Shown: piece after piece, positions 22,517 through 37,500 of the stretch
Layout: the number at the start of each line of letters is the position of its first letter
Position numbering within the stretch: the first letter of the stretch is position 1
DNA from: Phylloscopus collybita
Taxonomy: Eukaryota; Chordata; Aves; Passeriformes; Phylloscopidae
Direction: 5' to 3'
NCBI GenBank assembly: GCA_027886175.1
Contig: JAJNNQ010000006.1
Span: 62,366,001-62,430,000 of the forward strand
Length of the DNA: 64,000 nucleotides
Position numbers and translations under genes: made by a program
The notes under the pieces: model-generated
What the model was told of the DNA's origin: nothing
What the model saw: only the letters and a program-made list of their open reading frames with translations
Databases searched by the model: none

Positions 22517-25500
22517 CTGAGGACAGAAGCAGGAAGGGGAAGAGATGAACATTCAGAAATAATAATTACATAATGATTTAAATAATTAAATACTGATTCT
22601 GCTTCACACCACAGCCTCACAAATGTGATTTATCAGGTTTTTTTGACTGTGAAGGTCCTGAGACCCTGGCCCAGGGTGCCCAGAGCAGCTGTGGCTGCCC
22701 CTGGATCCCTGGCAGTGCCCAAGGCCAGGCTGGACACTGGGGCTGGGAGCAGCCTGGGACAGTGGGAGGTGTCCCTGCCAGGGCAGGGGTGGCACTGGTT
22801 GGGATTTGAGGTCCCTCCCAACCCAACCCAGTCTGGTGTTCCGTGCTCATGTTGAGCAGCATTGCGTGGTTCTCTACCCCTAACACACAACTTGTTTCCC
22901 TAAATTCACCAGCTCGGAATTAGGATGGAATTTAATTTACAAAATCCCCAAACCCCTGGGGCTGGCAAAGCCCTCCCAGGCCAGGCAGTCCCAGCTGTGC
23001 CCCGTGCCCACCTTGTCCCCAGCCCGGATCACCGAGTGCCACCTCCAGGTGTTCCTTGGGCACCTCCAGATGCCCTGCTGGGGTGACTCCTGCAGGTGCC
23101 AGGCTGCTCCTGGCCCCATCCACCTGCAGCTCCTGCTGGCCAAGGCAGGGGGAGGTGGATGCTGGAGCCCACCCCGGACACAAGAGCGTGGCACGAACTC
23201 CCAGGGATGGGCTTTCCTCCCTTGGGATGTCTCCTTCCCTTTTCATGGAATCCCTGGGGCTGGCAAAGCCCTCCCAGGCCAGGCAGTCCCAGCTGTGCCC
23301 ACCTTGTCCCCAGCCCAGAGCACTGAGTGCCACCTCCAGGGGACACCTCCAGGGCTGGGCACTGCAAAGCTCCCTGGGCAGCCCCTGCCAAGGCCTGAGC
23401 ACCCTTTCCATGGGGAAATTCCTGCTGCTGGCCCAGCTGAGCCTCCCCTGGCCCAGCCTGAGGCCGTTCCCTCTCCTCCTGTCCCTGTTCCCACCTCCCA
23501 GCTGCATTCACAGAACCCAGCACTGAAGGGTGACTCTCAGATCTGATCTCAGCCCTTCTCCTGCTCTCAGTTGTCCATCACCACAGAATTGCAACATTTC
23601 CCCCATTAGAGCCTGAGGAGGCCACACAAGCATTAAAAGAAATTCCAGGTCTAGAGGTTTCCAGACACACTGGAAACCTTTTCACTCCTTTTTGCCCTTT
23701 TCCTTCCAGAACAGGATCTCTGCTGAGCACCACCAGTGCCAAGCTGGAGATTGGACAGAGGTCTGGAGACCACTGATAAAATCTCTAAAATGAACCCTGG
23801 CTGACCCAGAACAGGTCAATATCTTTTTTTTTTTTTTTCATTCATCATAAAATATTTGATCTTTCAAGTTCACTCTCCTAAACAGGAGCTGTGAGAAGTC
23901 AGAGCTCACCTCGATGTTCAGGGGGGGCTGGCAGGAGGGGAAGAACACGTATTTGATTTTGTTGTAGGCGTGGTAGAGCACAAAAACCAGAGGGGTGGCC
24001 ACCAGCAGCACCACCAGCAGGGCACCCAGGAAAATCCCAACAATGATCAGAGGTAAAGGTGTACCTAAAATTGGGAATAAAAAACATTCCAGATAGTCAG
24101 AACCAGCAGAAATTAAAGCACAGCTCCAAATGTGCTGCAGGATTTATCAAATAATTCAACATTTTCACACCACCCACCCACGGGCACCAGGCAAAACTGA
24201 TGCTGTGCCTGTAGCTGGGATAATTTTGCTTAAAGAAGCCACAAAATATTTTCCAGTACAAGAACACAGAATCACCAAGGTGGGAAGAGACCTCCAGGAT
24301 GATCCAGTCCCAGTTTTACAGTTTTACAAATTGTGAGTTTTACAGTACTTTTAGTTAACAAATTAAAAAATGGCTCTTATTTTTTTTATAAGGCTTTTTA
24401 TGGATAAACTGTTTAATTAAAAAAATGATTCTTAAATTATTTTTACTTTTAACTTAATAACTAATTACTCGTGGCCTGCGATGTGGACTTTTTATCTCAT
24501 TACAGAATATTGTTTAGATTTATGAAGAAGAAGGTGATAAAGAAGGATGAGTCTCTGCTTTATTTTATGATTAAAGAATGGAAGATTTTCACTCTGGGAG
24601 AGACAGGGCATGGTCTGCCTTGAAGGCACTGCTTGGATTTCAAGAGATTCCTTGAAACAGCAGGATAAGGGGAAGAGTAATACCTAGGAAAAGAGATTAA
24701 AATATTTCTCTTATTCAGGTAAAAAGTAGCATTTGGTTCTTTTTAGGCTTGCTAAGACACAGCAGTGAGGACCACAACATAAATGGATAAGAAATGAATC
24801 CTGAATGTGAGCCAGGCATTGCTGTTATTACATTTGCTTATCTTTCAGGCAGTTTGAAGAGTCAGAAATGTTCACAGTGTTAATAAAGTTTTATGTGGCC
24901 AATTCTCCTCACCCTGGTTTGTTCCTCTTCTCTGAGTGAGTGCAATCCCCCTTTGCACCAAGAGGAGCTTTCAGCCCTAACAAATCTGAGTGACTCTTCA
25001 GCACAGAAGAATCCTTCCCAGAAGGACTGAGAGTTTCAAGGATAAAAAAACAAAAAAAAAAACCAAAAAAACCAAACCCTAAAAAAGTGAGATTTAGTGC
25101 TGCCAGGAGTTTTGAGCTCCCCCAGGGAAGGGGAAGCAATCCCAGGTGCAGAGGGGGAAGAGCAGGCAGGCTGTGCCCACCTGCAGGGGTGTGGATGCAT
25201 TCCTGCTGGCTGTAGGCACTGCTCTTGTTGTAGGGCTCTGAGAAGGCCTGGACTTTGACACAGTACAGGGTGGAGGGGGACACATCAGGGACTGTGGCTA
25301 TGGTTTGCTTCACCTCCTTCTGCTTCACCTCCTCCTGGGGAAAAAAAAAAGGAAAAAAAAAAAAAAAAAAGGAGGGATCAGATCACAGCATGGAATCTCC
25401 AACAGGTGAGAGAAACTGCAGCCTCTGGTGGAGGAGTGAGTCTGGGAAATGTCAGACATTGCTGCAAGCCCAGAACCAGCAGGGCTGCCAAGACTTTCCA

Positions 25501-28500
25501 GCTCATCCAGCACCACGTGCAGATGCCTCTGGAACACTTCCAGGAATTCCCATCACCTCCCTGGGCACTCAGATTGGATAAAATAAATAAACCACCTCCT
25601 TAGCCCCTAAGGAAAAACTCAGCAAACACTTCCTGGGCAAGATCCCCATGCTGAAATGTCACAATGCCAAATTTCCAGGAAACTCCTTGCTGCTGCAGTT
25701 TGCTTCCTTCTCTTCTGCCCCCATTTTTACCAATTACTGTGAAACATTTTACCCTAAGAAGTATTTAAAGAACATGGGAAGATCCATGAAAATGTGAGGG
25801 AAAAGCATGCAGGACTTCAGAGTTGGTTGAACTTTTTCCATCACGTTGCACATCCATGGAAATTGAGATTTTAACGCATCACTGGGAGATAAAGATCAGA
25901 TTTCTGAAAGAGTTACACAAAAATCTCAACCACTGGGTGATAAAAGTCACACTGATCATGTTTTTGATAGAATCTTTCAGAAAAAAACCTCAATTGATTG
26001 AGGTTTTTTCAGACTGATACACCACAAATGTGCCTCTTTCAGAAAGGAGCTCCTCAGGGAGAACTGACACTCAGGATTTAAGTTTAATTTTATATTGCAT
26101 TTCATTAGCTCACACCTCCTTATCTGAGGAATTCTTCCAGTACAGGATCCTGTAGGACAAGTCATAATTGTCCCTCATGGCTTCAGCCTTAGCTCCTCCT
26201 GGAGGAGAAATAAGGATGTGGAGCAAAGTGTCACTGAGGTCCAGCCTTACACCAGGAGGGCCAATCCCATCTGAAAGCAATAAAATAAAGAATTAAAATC
26301 CAAAGAAAAATATTGCACCAAACACTGTCAGTGAAATCCAAGATAAATTTTAAGAAACACAAAGTTAGAAGGATAATTTCAGTGTTTTATCCAGAATATA
26401 AAGGCCTGAGAAACATTTCAGTTATGCACCAAACACTGTCAGTGAATTCCATGATAAATTTTAAGAAATGCACAGTTAAAGTGTAATTGTTAAAGTATAA
26501 TTTCAGATTTTTATCCAGAATATCAAGTCCTGAGAAACTTTTCAGTTATGCACCAAATACTGTCAGTGAAATCCATAATTTTTAAGAAACACAAAGTTAG
26601 AAGTATAATTGTTAAAGTGTATTTCAGAGTTTTATCCAGAATATCAAGTCCTGAGAAACTTTTCAGTTATGCACCAAATACTGTCAGTGAAATCCAGGAT
26701 AATTCTTAAGAAACACAAAGTTAGAAGTATAATTTCAGTTTTACCTAGAATATCAAGTAATGAGAAATGTTTCAGTTATGCACCAAACACTGTCAGTGAA
26801 ATCCAAGATAACTTTTAAGAAACACACAGTTAAAGTATAATTTCAGAATTTTATCCAGAATATCAAGTCCTGAGAAACATTTCAGTTATGCACCAAATAC
26901 TGTCAGTGAATTCCAGGATAATTTTTAAGAAATGCACAGTTAATGTATAATTGTTAAAGGATAATTTCAGAGTTTTATCCAGAATATCAAGTCCTGAGAA
27001 ACTTTTCAATTATGCACCAAATACTGTCAGTGAAATCCAGGATAATTCTTAAGAAACACACAGTTAAAGTATAATTTCAGTGTTTTATCCAGAATATCAA
27101 GTCCTGAGAAACTTTTCAATTATGCACCAAACACTGTCAGTGAAATCCAAGATAACTTTTAAGAAACACACAGTTAAAGTATAATTTCAGAGTTTTATCC
27201 AGAATATCAAGTTCTGAGAAACTTTTCAATTATGCACCAAACACTGTCAGTGAAATCCAAGATAATTCTTAAGAAACACACAGTTAGAAGGATAATTTCA
27301 GTGTTTTATCCAGAATATCAAGTCCTGAGAAATGTTTCAGTTATGCACCAAATACTGTCAGTAAAATCCATGATAAATTTTAAGAATGACACAGTTAGTA
27401 GTATAATTTCAGAGTTTTACTCAGGATATCAAGTCCTGAGAAAGATTTTCATTATTTTCGCTATATTCTTGTGAAATCCCCTCTGCAATCTCCTGTCAGC
27501 TCATAAAGACATCTGGCACGAGTTTGCTGAGCCACGAACACTTGAGGAAGCCATTCCCTTACTTGTTTTCAGAGGATCCACTTGGATTTCCCTGGAGAAG
27601 CAGGATTGGTTGTGTCCCCTGCTGGCCTGCACTCGGAGGTAATAAAAGCCATAGGTGGTGATGATGGAGGAGAAGTTGCAGCAGGTGCTGGTGATGTTCT
27701 CACAGCTGGGGACACTGCGCCACTTGTCTGAGTAATCATCATTCCAGATCTGCTTCTGGAAGCCACTGCAAGAGAGAATCCCAGAGTTTGGATGTCAGCT
27801 CCTTGGACTCCTCAAGAGTTTGTTTCTGCTGCACTTGGTTTGGTTTTGGGGAAAAAAAAAACACCAAAAACAACCAAACCAAAACAAATCAGCATTTTAA
27901 TATGAGACATCTCTGAGTGGAACAATGAAAAGAAAAGGAAATACAACTCAGGGCTTTGAGCCAAGGCTCAGCAGGGCAAATGCAATGTGGGGGCGGGCAG
28001 GTGCTGAAATTCCAAAGGAAAAGTTCTCACGTCGCCGCTGCTCCGTGCTGTCCACTGCTTTCCTGGCCCTTCCTGCCATGCCAAAAGAATTCCCAAGGAA
28101 TTTTTTAATGTGATACTTCTTTTTTTTAATGTGATACAACGTTTTTAATGTGATACTTCTTTTTTTTTTATGTGATACAACATTTTTTAATGTGCTACAA
28201 CTTGTTTTTTCCCGTGTGATACAACATTTTTTAATGTGATACAACAATTTTTCATGTGATACAATGTGGTTTTGATGGGCTACCCTTGGGTTTTCCCAAT
28301 GCCAGGGGCTCCCTCCTCTTCAGCTGGCAACAGCTGGGGATTGAGATACAGGTTGGTAGAATTGATTTGGGATTGGGAATTTTTTTTTTTTGTGGGATTC
28401 AATGGGGTTTTTATGGGATGGGATGGCGGGTTTATGGCATTTCATGGCGTTGCTTTTCGATGCAATACGGTTTTTATCTGAGGTTCTGTATGTGGTACAG

Positions 28501-31500
28501 AGCTTTTGCCTGTGATATGATGGGGTTTGGTGTGATACAAGGGTTATTTCACCTGGCATGAGGGGATTTTTATATGACTTGATGGCTTTTTTATGTGATA
28601 CTTCTTTTTTTTTATGTGATACAACATTTTTTAATGTGATGCTTCTTTTTTTTTTATGTGATACAACACTTTTTAATGTGATACTTCTTTTTTTTATGTG
28701 ACACAACATTTTTTAATGTGCTACAACTTGTGTTTATGTGATACAACATTTTTTAATGTGATACTTCTTTTTTTTTTATGCGATACATTTTTTAATGTGC
28801 TACAACTTGTCTTTTCCCGTGTGATACAACATTTTTTAATGTGATACACCAATTTTTCATGTGATACAATGTGGTTTTAATGGGCTACCCTTGGCTTTTC
28901 TCCCTTGTTTGAGCCTGCCCAGAAGAAATCCAAGCTGCTGACACCCGAAACCTCCAACACCTGGTATTTCTGCTCACTTTAACTCATCTCATCTCTTCAT
29001 ACCCAAAAAGCCACAGTGCAATTCAAGCTTCCCAGCATTTAACAGCCCTTCCCAGCAGGAGTTTAACAGCCCCAAAAGCAGCCAAACCCCCTGAAATTCC
29101 AGGGAATGTCACAGGGAATTCTTTTCACAGCAAGGAGCCCTTCACCTTCCCATTCCTACACGAAGCCACCAAATATTTCATTTTAACCCCCAGGGAAGGC
29201 TTGCAGAACACAAGAAATGGGGTTTGAACTGGCAGGGATGGGGATGGCTGAACTCACTAGAGGTACTGCACGTTGTAGTTCACCTCCTGGCTTTCCTGGT
29301 TGTCCCAAAGCAGCTGGAATTTCATGTTCAAAGCCAGCACGCTCAGGTTGGTCGCACACAGGAGGTCGGTCACTGCTCAGGGGGGAAAAGGAAACCCAAA
29401 GTTATCAAAAAATCTGGGAATTTCTCACCTCAGGAATGAAAAAATCAAGATTTTTCATTATAAAGATTGCAAGTCACAGGCTGGGAGATGTCAAGCATCC
29501 CATCGAGGTTTTAACTCAAAAATCAGTACAGACAAAAATTAAAAGCACACAAACGTTGAGAGGGGCAGAAATAAAGTGGTTTGGGAATAACATGAGGAGA
29601 AAAATGTGTAAAATACACATCTGTGTTTGTTGTACGTTTTGATTTTTTGAAATATTTTATTGAAATATGAATGTGACAATTATTTTAACATTAAAACAAT
29701 TAAAACTTGCATGTATCACTTACTGTAACATTTCATTAAGACACACATGTATTAATAATTTTAATATTTAAAAAATACACATGTACTCTTTTGATCTTTT
29801 TAAAAGACACAGATGTGTATTCATTAATTAATTCATTGATATATATTAATTATATATAATTAATGTATTTTGTGTATAAAGTCATTTTCATTTACCATCA
29901 ACTACTTACACTTTGATGTACCATCAACTGATTATGATGCACCACCCCTGTCCAATCTAATATTTGACCTTCTACATTATTATTTTATTATTTCATTTTT
30001 TTCCTGAAATAAACTTCTAAAAGCAACTGCACAGTACAGAAAAGAATTTAATTTTACATAACGAGGTGGCAAACTGCCCCCTCAAAGCCTTTCTTCAGCA
30101 GCTGTAACAATCAATTCACCAAGGATTATATAAAACCTGTCTTTTTTTTTAAGCTCAGCTCAATTTTCTGTGCTTTCCTTGAGTGCCAAGTACCCCAGAG
30201 GCTTTTGTGTTTTTTTTTTCCTCCTTGATTCTGTCACTGATTCACAAACAGACTTCCCCAAAATACACAAAAAAAGGGTTTTGCTCCAAATTAATGTCAA
30301 AAATTTGCCTCAAAAACCTTTTTGTACCATTAAAACTCTACCCTTGACATATCTTACATTGATTGAGAAGGGTAAATATATATAAAATATATTTTTTTTA
30401 TAGCAAGATGAGGAGGAATTTGGCCTTTCTGCCTATTTCTGTTGCTCCAGAACAACTGACTGAATTGAAGTGATGGTTTGCAGACACCCTGATCTCCTGG
30501 GTACCTTTCTGGGTGGTTCTCACACAGCTGATGGGGCTGAACAAGCCTTGCTTTGCCTCCATGGGGAGATAGGCTTGAGCTTTGAAGCAATAGGTGCTGT
30601 CTGGGGCAAGGTCATCAATGGTGTCAACAGGGAAAATCTTTTTACTCTGCAGCTGGAAGAAAGAAGCACAAAGAGCCCGTGAGGAACGCTTTGAAATGAT
30701 CATTTTGCAACGTTTTCAGCCCATTTCGTAGAACAGCCCACCTAAAAAGGTGAAACAGAGAAAACAGGAGAGTGTTTGAGCTGGAGAAATCCTTAAAGGG
30801 AAGTTTTCAGTTTAGCCAGTGACTGACAGGCAGGAAATATTTGGGGTTCCTTTGCCCTGGAAGTGGGGAGGGATTTATGGCATGCCCAGGAATTTACCCC
30901 ACAGATATTCCAAAGTGAACCAGGACTTCCCATCCCTCCATCAGCCAAACACTCCTCTCTCCTCTGCCACCTCTCTCCTTGCTTGTGGTTTTCCAGACTT
31001 TGTGGTCACAACTTGCACTTTTGCTCCTCTGATGTGTAACCCCAAAATCCCAGAGGTGGGAAAAGCCCTTCAGCATCAGCCAAACCCTGTCCCCAAGGGC
31101 CACATCCAGACACCTCTGGGACACTCCCAGGGACTCCAAACCTCCCTGGGCAGCTCATCCCAAGGCCTGACCACTCTGTGAGGGAAATTTCCCTTTCCAG
31201 TCTCCAACCTGAGCCTGCCCTGGTGCAATTTGAGGCCATTTCCTCTCCTCCTTTCCCTGCCCCTCCTGGCAGGAGCTGTGCAGAGCCACCAGGGCCCCCC
31301 TGAGCCTCCTTTGCTCCAGGCTCAGCCCCTTCCCAGCTCCCTCAGCCCCTCCTGGGGCTCCAGCCCCTTCCCAGCTCCCTCAGGAATTCTCCAGCCCCTT
31401 TCCCAGCTCCCTCAGGGATTCTCCAGCCCCTTTCCCAGCTCCCTCAGGAATTCTCCAGCCCCTTCCCCAGTTCCCTCAGGAATTCTCCAGCCCCTTTCTC

Positions 31501-34500
31501 AGCTCCCTCAGGAATTCTCCAGCCCCTTTCCCAGCTCCCTCAGGAATTCTCCAGCCCCTTCCCAGCTCCCTCAGGAATTCTCCAGCCCCTTCCCAGCTCC
31601 CTCAGGAATTCTCCAGCCCCTTCCCTTCCCTGGACACACTCCAGCCCCTCAAGGTCCTTTCTGAAGTGATGATTTTGGTCTGACCTCCCAAAAGAACACA
31701 GATTGCCCTTCAACCCCTGCCCTAATTTAGATGACACCCATTTCCCTAGAAAAGATAAAAAAGGAAGGGTTTTCCCCTGCTCTTCACAGGAGAGCCCTGG
31801 GTGCTCTGTAGGACACACATAATGCCTTGGAAACCAGTTGACAATGACAACACCTCAAAAAAAAAAAAAATCCCTGGATCAGGGCAATCCCAATAAAACA
31901 ATCCTACAGTAAGAACAAAATCGTTCCATCATGAAAAAACCACCTCCCCCAACTTTCAAACCACGTGGGAGCAGTGACAGAACCAAACAATTCCATTTCA
32001 GAGCATGAATTAAAGTTCATCTCTGACAGTTCTGGTAAGGTGAAATAACAAAAAAGAAGTGCTCATACCTGAGCATGTGATGAGTTTTCCCAGAAGACCA
32101 GGTTGTATTTAAAACTTAGATCATCAATCCACATTTTTTTCCTCTGGTTTGCTTCTGGAGGAGAGACCTTAACTTTTATGACTCCATCTGTAGACTGCAA
32201 TTCCAGTCCTGGTGGACCAATCTGAGCTGCAAATATGGAAAGAAAAAAGAAGTTAAACATATCTACTTTGAGAAAATACACCCCAAAAGGAGTTTATAAT
32301 AATTAACCTAAAATATCTGCCTATGGTATCTTATTTTTCTTATTCTTTTGAAGGATCACCTACAGGATCTTAATGACTCAGGCAGTTTCTAAAAGAAATT
32401 TAACCTAACAACCAAGAACCATCACCTGGTTCTACAATCAGTTAAAATGAAGTATTACCAGCAAAAGTTTTCCAAAAAAATCAGTATAAATTATTCTAAA
32501 ACCTGCAAGGCAAGAGACTTAGCTGAGTCCAATAAATCCAACATCAAAGGAGGGCTTCAGCACCACACTGGAAGTGCTGAAGAGCCACAAACTTCCTGAA
32601 AAAGGATTCTTGGAGCAACCTGGTCTATGGAAGGTGTCCCTGCCCATGGCAGGGGATGGGCTTTAAGGTCCCTCCCAATCCAGACCAGTTTGGGATTCTA
32701 CAAAAATCTCCTGTCAAAAAGGATTTCTTCAAGAAATAATCAGGGCAAATACAGAGTGACAGGAAATTCAGTCAGGAAACCAGCACCACTTGGAGTATTT
32801 TTCCCTTTCCAGAAAAGTCAGAATTGCAGCTTTCCATGACCTGCAGATGCTCCTCTTGGGAAACCCACCCTGTCCTGCTGTTACCAACAGTGCAACCACA
32901 CCTGGTTCTTCCACAATCCCTAACTCCAGAGTGCTTTGGGAAGGAGCTTAAAGCTCATCCCACCCCACCCCTGCCCTGGCAAGGACACCTCCCACTGTCC
33001 CAGGCTGCTCCCAGCCCCAGTGTCCAACCTGGCCTTGGGCACTGCCAGGGATCCAGGGGCAGCCACAGCTGCTCTGGGCACCCTGTGCCAGGGCCTGCCC
33101 ACCCTGCCAGGGAACAATTCCTGCCCAAGATCCCAGCCAGCCCTGCCCTGGGCACTGGGAAGCCATTCCCTGGCTCCTGTCCCTCTGTCCCTTGTCCCCA
33201 GTCCCTCTGCAGCTCTCCTGGAGCCCCTTCAGGCCCTGCCAGGGGCTCTGAGCTCTCCCTGGAGCTTCTCCTCTCCAGGTGAGCACCCCCAGCTCTCCCA
33301 GCCTGGCTCCAGAGGGGCTCCAGCCCTGGAGCAGCTCCGTGGCTCCTCTGGGCTCTCTCCAGCAGCTCCAGCTCCTCCTGCTGATGGGCCCCAGGGCTGG
33401 AGCAGCTCTGCAGGTGGGGTCTCACCTGAGCAGTGTGTGTGAGCAGAACCCTCCCCAGAACCCCAGAGCTCGTACCGAGGTGGTTGGGCACCATCTCCAG
33501 GGTGTGGGACCACGGGGACAGCAGCGGCCCTGCCCGGGCCCTCACGCGCACGTAGTGGGCATCGTAGTACTCGGAGATGGCCGAGGAGAAGTCACAGCCT
33601 GTGCCAGCCACAGCCTGGCAGCCCGGCAGCTCCCGCCAGCCCGTGTCCTCCAGCTTCGGCCTGCGGGACAGAGAACAGCCTGGCATCAACACCGGCACCA
33701 GCAACAGCCTGGGATCCACACCCGGCACCAGCAACAGCCTGGGATCAACACCGGCACCAGCAACAGCCTGGGATCCACACCCCGGGGTAAAGAACAGCCT
33801 GGGATCCACACCCCGGGGTAAAGAACAGCCTGGGATCCACACCCCGGGGTAAAGAACAGCCTGGGATCAACACCCTGGGGTAAAAAACAGCCTGGGATAA
33901 AGAACAGCCTGGGATCAACACCCTGGGGTAAAAAACAGCCTGGGATCCACACCCTGGGATAAAGAACAGCCTGGGATTAACACCCTGGGGTAAAAAACAG
34001 CCTGGGATAAAGAACAGCCTGGGATCAACACCCTGGGGTAAAAAACAGCCTGGGATCCAGACCCCAGGATAAAGAACAGCCCCAAGATAAAGAACAGCCT
34101 GGGATCCACACCCTGGGACAAAGAACACCATGGGATCCACACCCTAGGATAAACCACAGCCCCAGGATAAACCACAGCCCCAGGATAAACAACAGCCCCA
34201 GAATCAACACCCTTCAGATAAACAACACCCCCAGGACAAACAACACTATGGGATCAACACCCCGGGATAAAAAACACCTTGGGATCAACACTCCAGGATA
34301 AACAACACCCCCAGGATAAACCACACCCCAGGATAAACCACAGCCTGAGGATAAACCACAGCCCCAGGATAAATACCCTCGGATAAACAACACCCCCAGG
34401 ACAAACAATACTATGGGATCAACACCCTGGGATAAACAACACCCTGGGATGAACAACACCCTGGGATGAACACCACCTCAGGAGAAACAACAGCCCCAGG

Positions 34501-37500
34501 ATGAACAACACCCCAGGATGAACAACACCCCAGGATGAACACCACCTCAGGAGAAACAACAGTCCCAGGATGAACAACACCCCAGAATAAATTCAACCCA
34601 CAGTTAAAGCCCTGAGATGATTCTTGTTTCCTTCTTAACTTCAATAAACATCACCCCTTTCCTGCTGCTTGATCACCAGAGCAATCAGTGTTACCTCCTT
34701 AAAAATGACCCTCCAACTGCCAGAACACAGAATTGCATCCTCAGGATTATTGTACTTCCCAGTCTGGCAAAGATTTTGTAATTCACCGGAAGAAATTTGC
34801 AAGTCTTGACAAAAGTGGTTAAAGGAGCATAAGACCAGCAGAACTCCACGAATTATAACATGGGCCAGGAATGCAAATTAAGGGGAAATAAAACCACAGA
34901 GGTGAAAAGTGGAGTTCAGCAATAATATTAAGTTAAAATATAATATTAATAATATTCAGCAATAATAATAATAATAATAATAAGTTTTCAGCACCTCTTT
35001 TTTAATCAACACACATCCACACCTCAGGAAAGAAAGAGATTTACAGAGACATTTAAAATGTCCTGGCCAAAAAAAGGAGGCACAGACTTGAAGCAGTAAT
35101 TGTTTATCCTCAGCTCCCACCTTGTCTTTCAGAGCAGTCAGACATTTTTTTAAAGAATTCTATATTCAAAGCTGTTCTCATCTACATATTGGAAAAGAAA
35201 AAAATTTTTTTTTTTTTTTTAATTTAAAATCCCAGAATGGTTTTGGGTTGGGAGGGACCTTAAAGTCCATCCTATTCCATCCCTTCCACAATCCCAGATT
35301 GTTCAGAATTTCAGTAATTTTATCTCAAAAATGTTTTTCAATATTTCCTTGTCAGGAAAGTGCCACAAAATGCCCGTGCCAATGTGTGCAAAAGGATCAG
35401 GGTGTGGAACAACTGAAGGAAACCAAGCAAATATTGAAGAACAAATCTTAAATGGTTTCATCTGTTTCTTGCAGCTGACAAATGTGGGTTAATGAACCCG
35501 GAGAAATTAGTCAGAAGTTATCCTGGAAATGCCCTCCAATCCTCTGTGTGTGGCCACAATTAAAGAAACCAGAGAAGAAATGAATTTAAATTCCATTTCT
35601 GAGCGTGCCAATGAATCTTCTGCAAGAACCCTTCTGGTGATGCAGCATCAGCAGCAAGCTCTGTGCTCCTTGTGTGATAAATACAGTGATAAATGTGATA
35701 AATATGATAAATACAGTGATAAATGTGATAAATAATGCGATAAATAGAGTGATAAATAATGGGATAAATACAGTGATCAATGTGATAAATACAGTGATAA
35801 ATTTGATAAATACTGTGATAAATATGATAAATACAGTGATAAATGTGATAAATACAGTGATAAATAGTGATAAATGTGATAAATACTGTGATAAATGCAA
35901 TAAATACAGTGATAAATGTGATAAAAATGATAAATACTGTGATAAATGTGATAAATACAGTGATAAATACAGTGATAAATTTGATAAATACTGTGATAAA
36001 TATGATAAATACAGTGATAAATGTGATAAATACAGTGATAAATAGTGATAAATACTGTGATAAATGCAATAAATACAGTGATAAATGTGATAAAAATGAT
36101 AAATACAGTGATAAATGTGATAAATATGATAAATAATGATAAATGTGATAAATACAGTGATAAATGTGATAAATATGATAAATACAGTGATGTGATAAAT
36201 ACTGTGATAAATATTGTGATAAATACAGTGATAAATACTGTGATAAATATGATAAATACAATGATAAATGTGAGAAATACAGTGATAAATACAGTGATAA
36301 ATGCGATAAATACAGTGATAAATGTGATAAATATGATAAATACAGTAATAAATGTGAGAAATACAGTGATAAATGTGATAAATATGATAAATACAATGAT
36401 AAATGTGAGAAATACAGTGATAAATACAGTGATAAATACAGTGATAAATGTGATAAATACAATGATAAATATGATAAATACAGTGATAAATACAGTGAAA
36501 AATGCGATAAATACAGTGATAAATGTGATAAATATGATAAATACTGTGATAAATATTGTGATAAATGTGATAAATAATGATAAATGTGATAAATACAGTG
36601 ATAAATGTGATAAATATGATAAATACAGTGATAAATGTAATAAATACAGTGATTTTTTTTCCACTCACCACTGGAATTCTGCTGAGAAGGTGACATTGGG
36701 CTCAGTGCTGCTGTAATCCCAGCTGAGAGTGAAATTGGTGTTCACCACGTGCACCTGGACGTTCTCTGGGCTCTGCAGGCTGCTCTGGCCTAGGAGAGAC
36801 AAGCAAATAAAAGATATAAATAAAAGAAAATAAAATATTACAATAAAAGGAAATGTTAAGATAAAATGAAAATAAAATATTAAGATAAAAATAAAGTAGT
36901 ACAATAAAAAAGCAAAATATTAAGGTAAAATGGAAATGAAATATTAAGATAAAAATAAAGTAGTACAATAAAAAAACCAAATTAAATATTAGGATAAAAT
37001 TAAAATAAAATATTAAAATGAAGTAAAGTATTACAGTAAAAAGAGAAATATTAAGGTAAAATGAAAATGAAATATTAAGATGAAATAAAGTAGTGCAATA
37101 AAAAGCAAATGAAATATTAGGTTAAAATGAAAATAAAATATTAAAATAAAATATTAAAATAAAGTATTACAATAAGAAGAAAAATATAAAGATAAAATGA
37201 AAATTAAATATTAAGATAAAAATATTACAATAAAAAGCAAATAAAATACCAGGATAAACATTAAATAAAATATTAAAATAAAATAAAGTATTAAAATAAA
37301 AAGCAAATACAATATCAGGAAAAAAATAAAAGATTAAGATAAAATGAAATATTACACTGAAAAGAAAGGAAAATATTAGGATAAAATTAAAATAAGATAT
37401 TAAAATAAAATATTATATAAAAACCAAATAAAATATTAAGATAAAATAAAAGTTTACACTAAAACCAAAATTTAAATAAATATAGTAATAATTAAAATAA

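Noticed and set aside
26300..27460. CRISPR-like regular repeats
   Set aside because: Contiguous vertebrate satellite with no repeat-spacer structure, inside an intron of a bird gene. The same applies to the other arrays.
35560..36716. Long open frames on both strands (up to 378 aa, rich in Ile/Tyr/His/Ser/Leu)
   Set aside because: They come from the stop-poor GATAAAT satellite. No start context, no domain, and they run across a real IFNAR1 exon.
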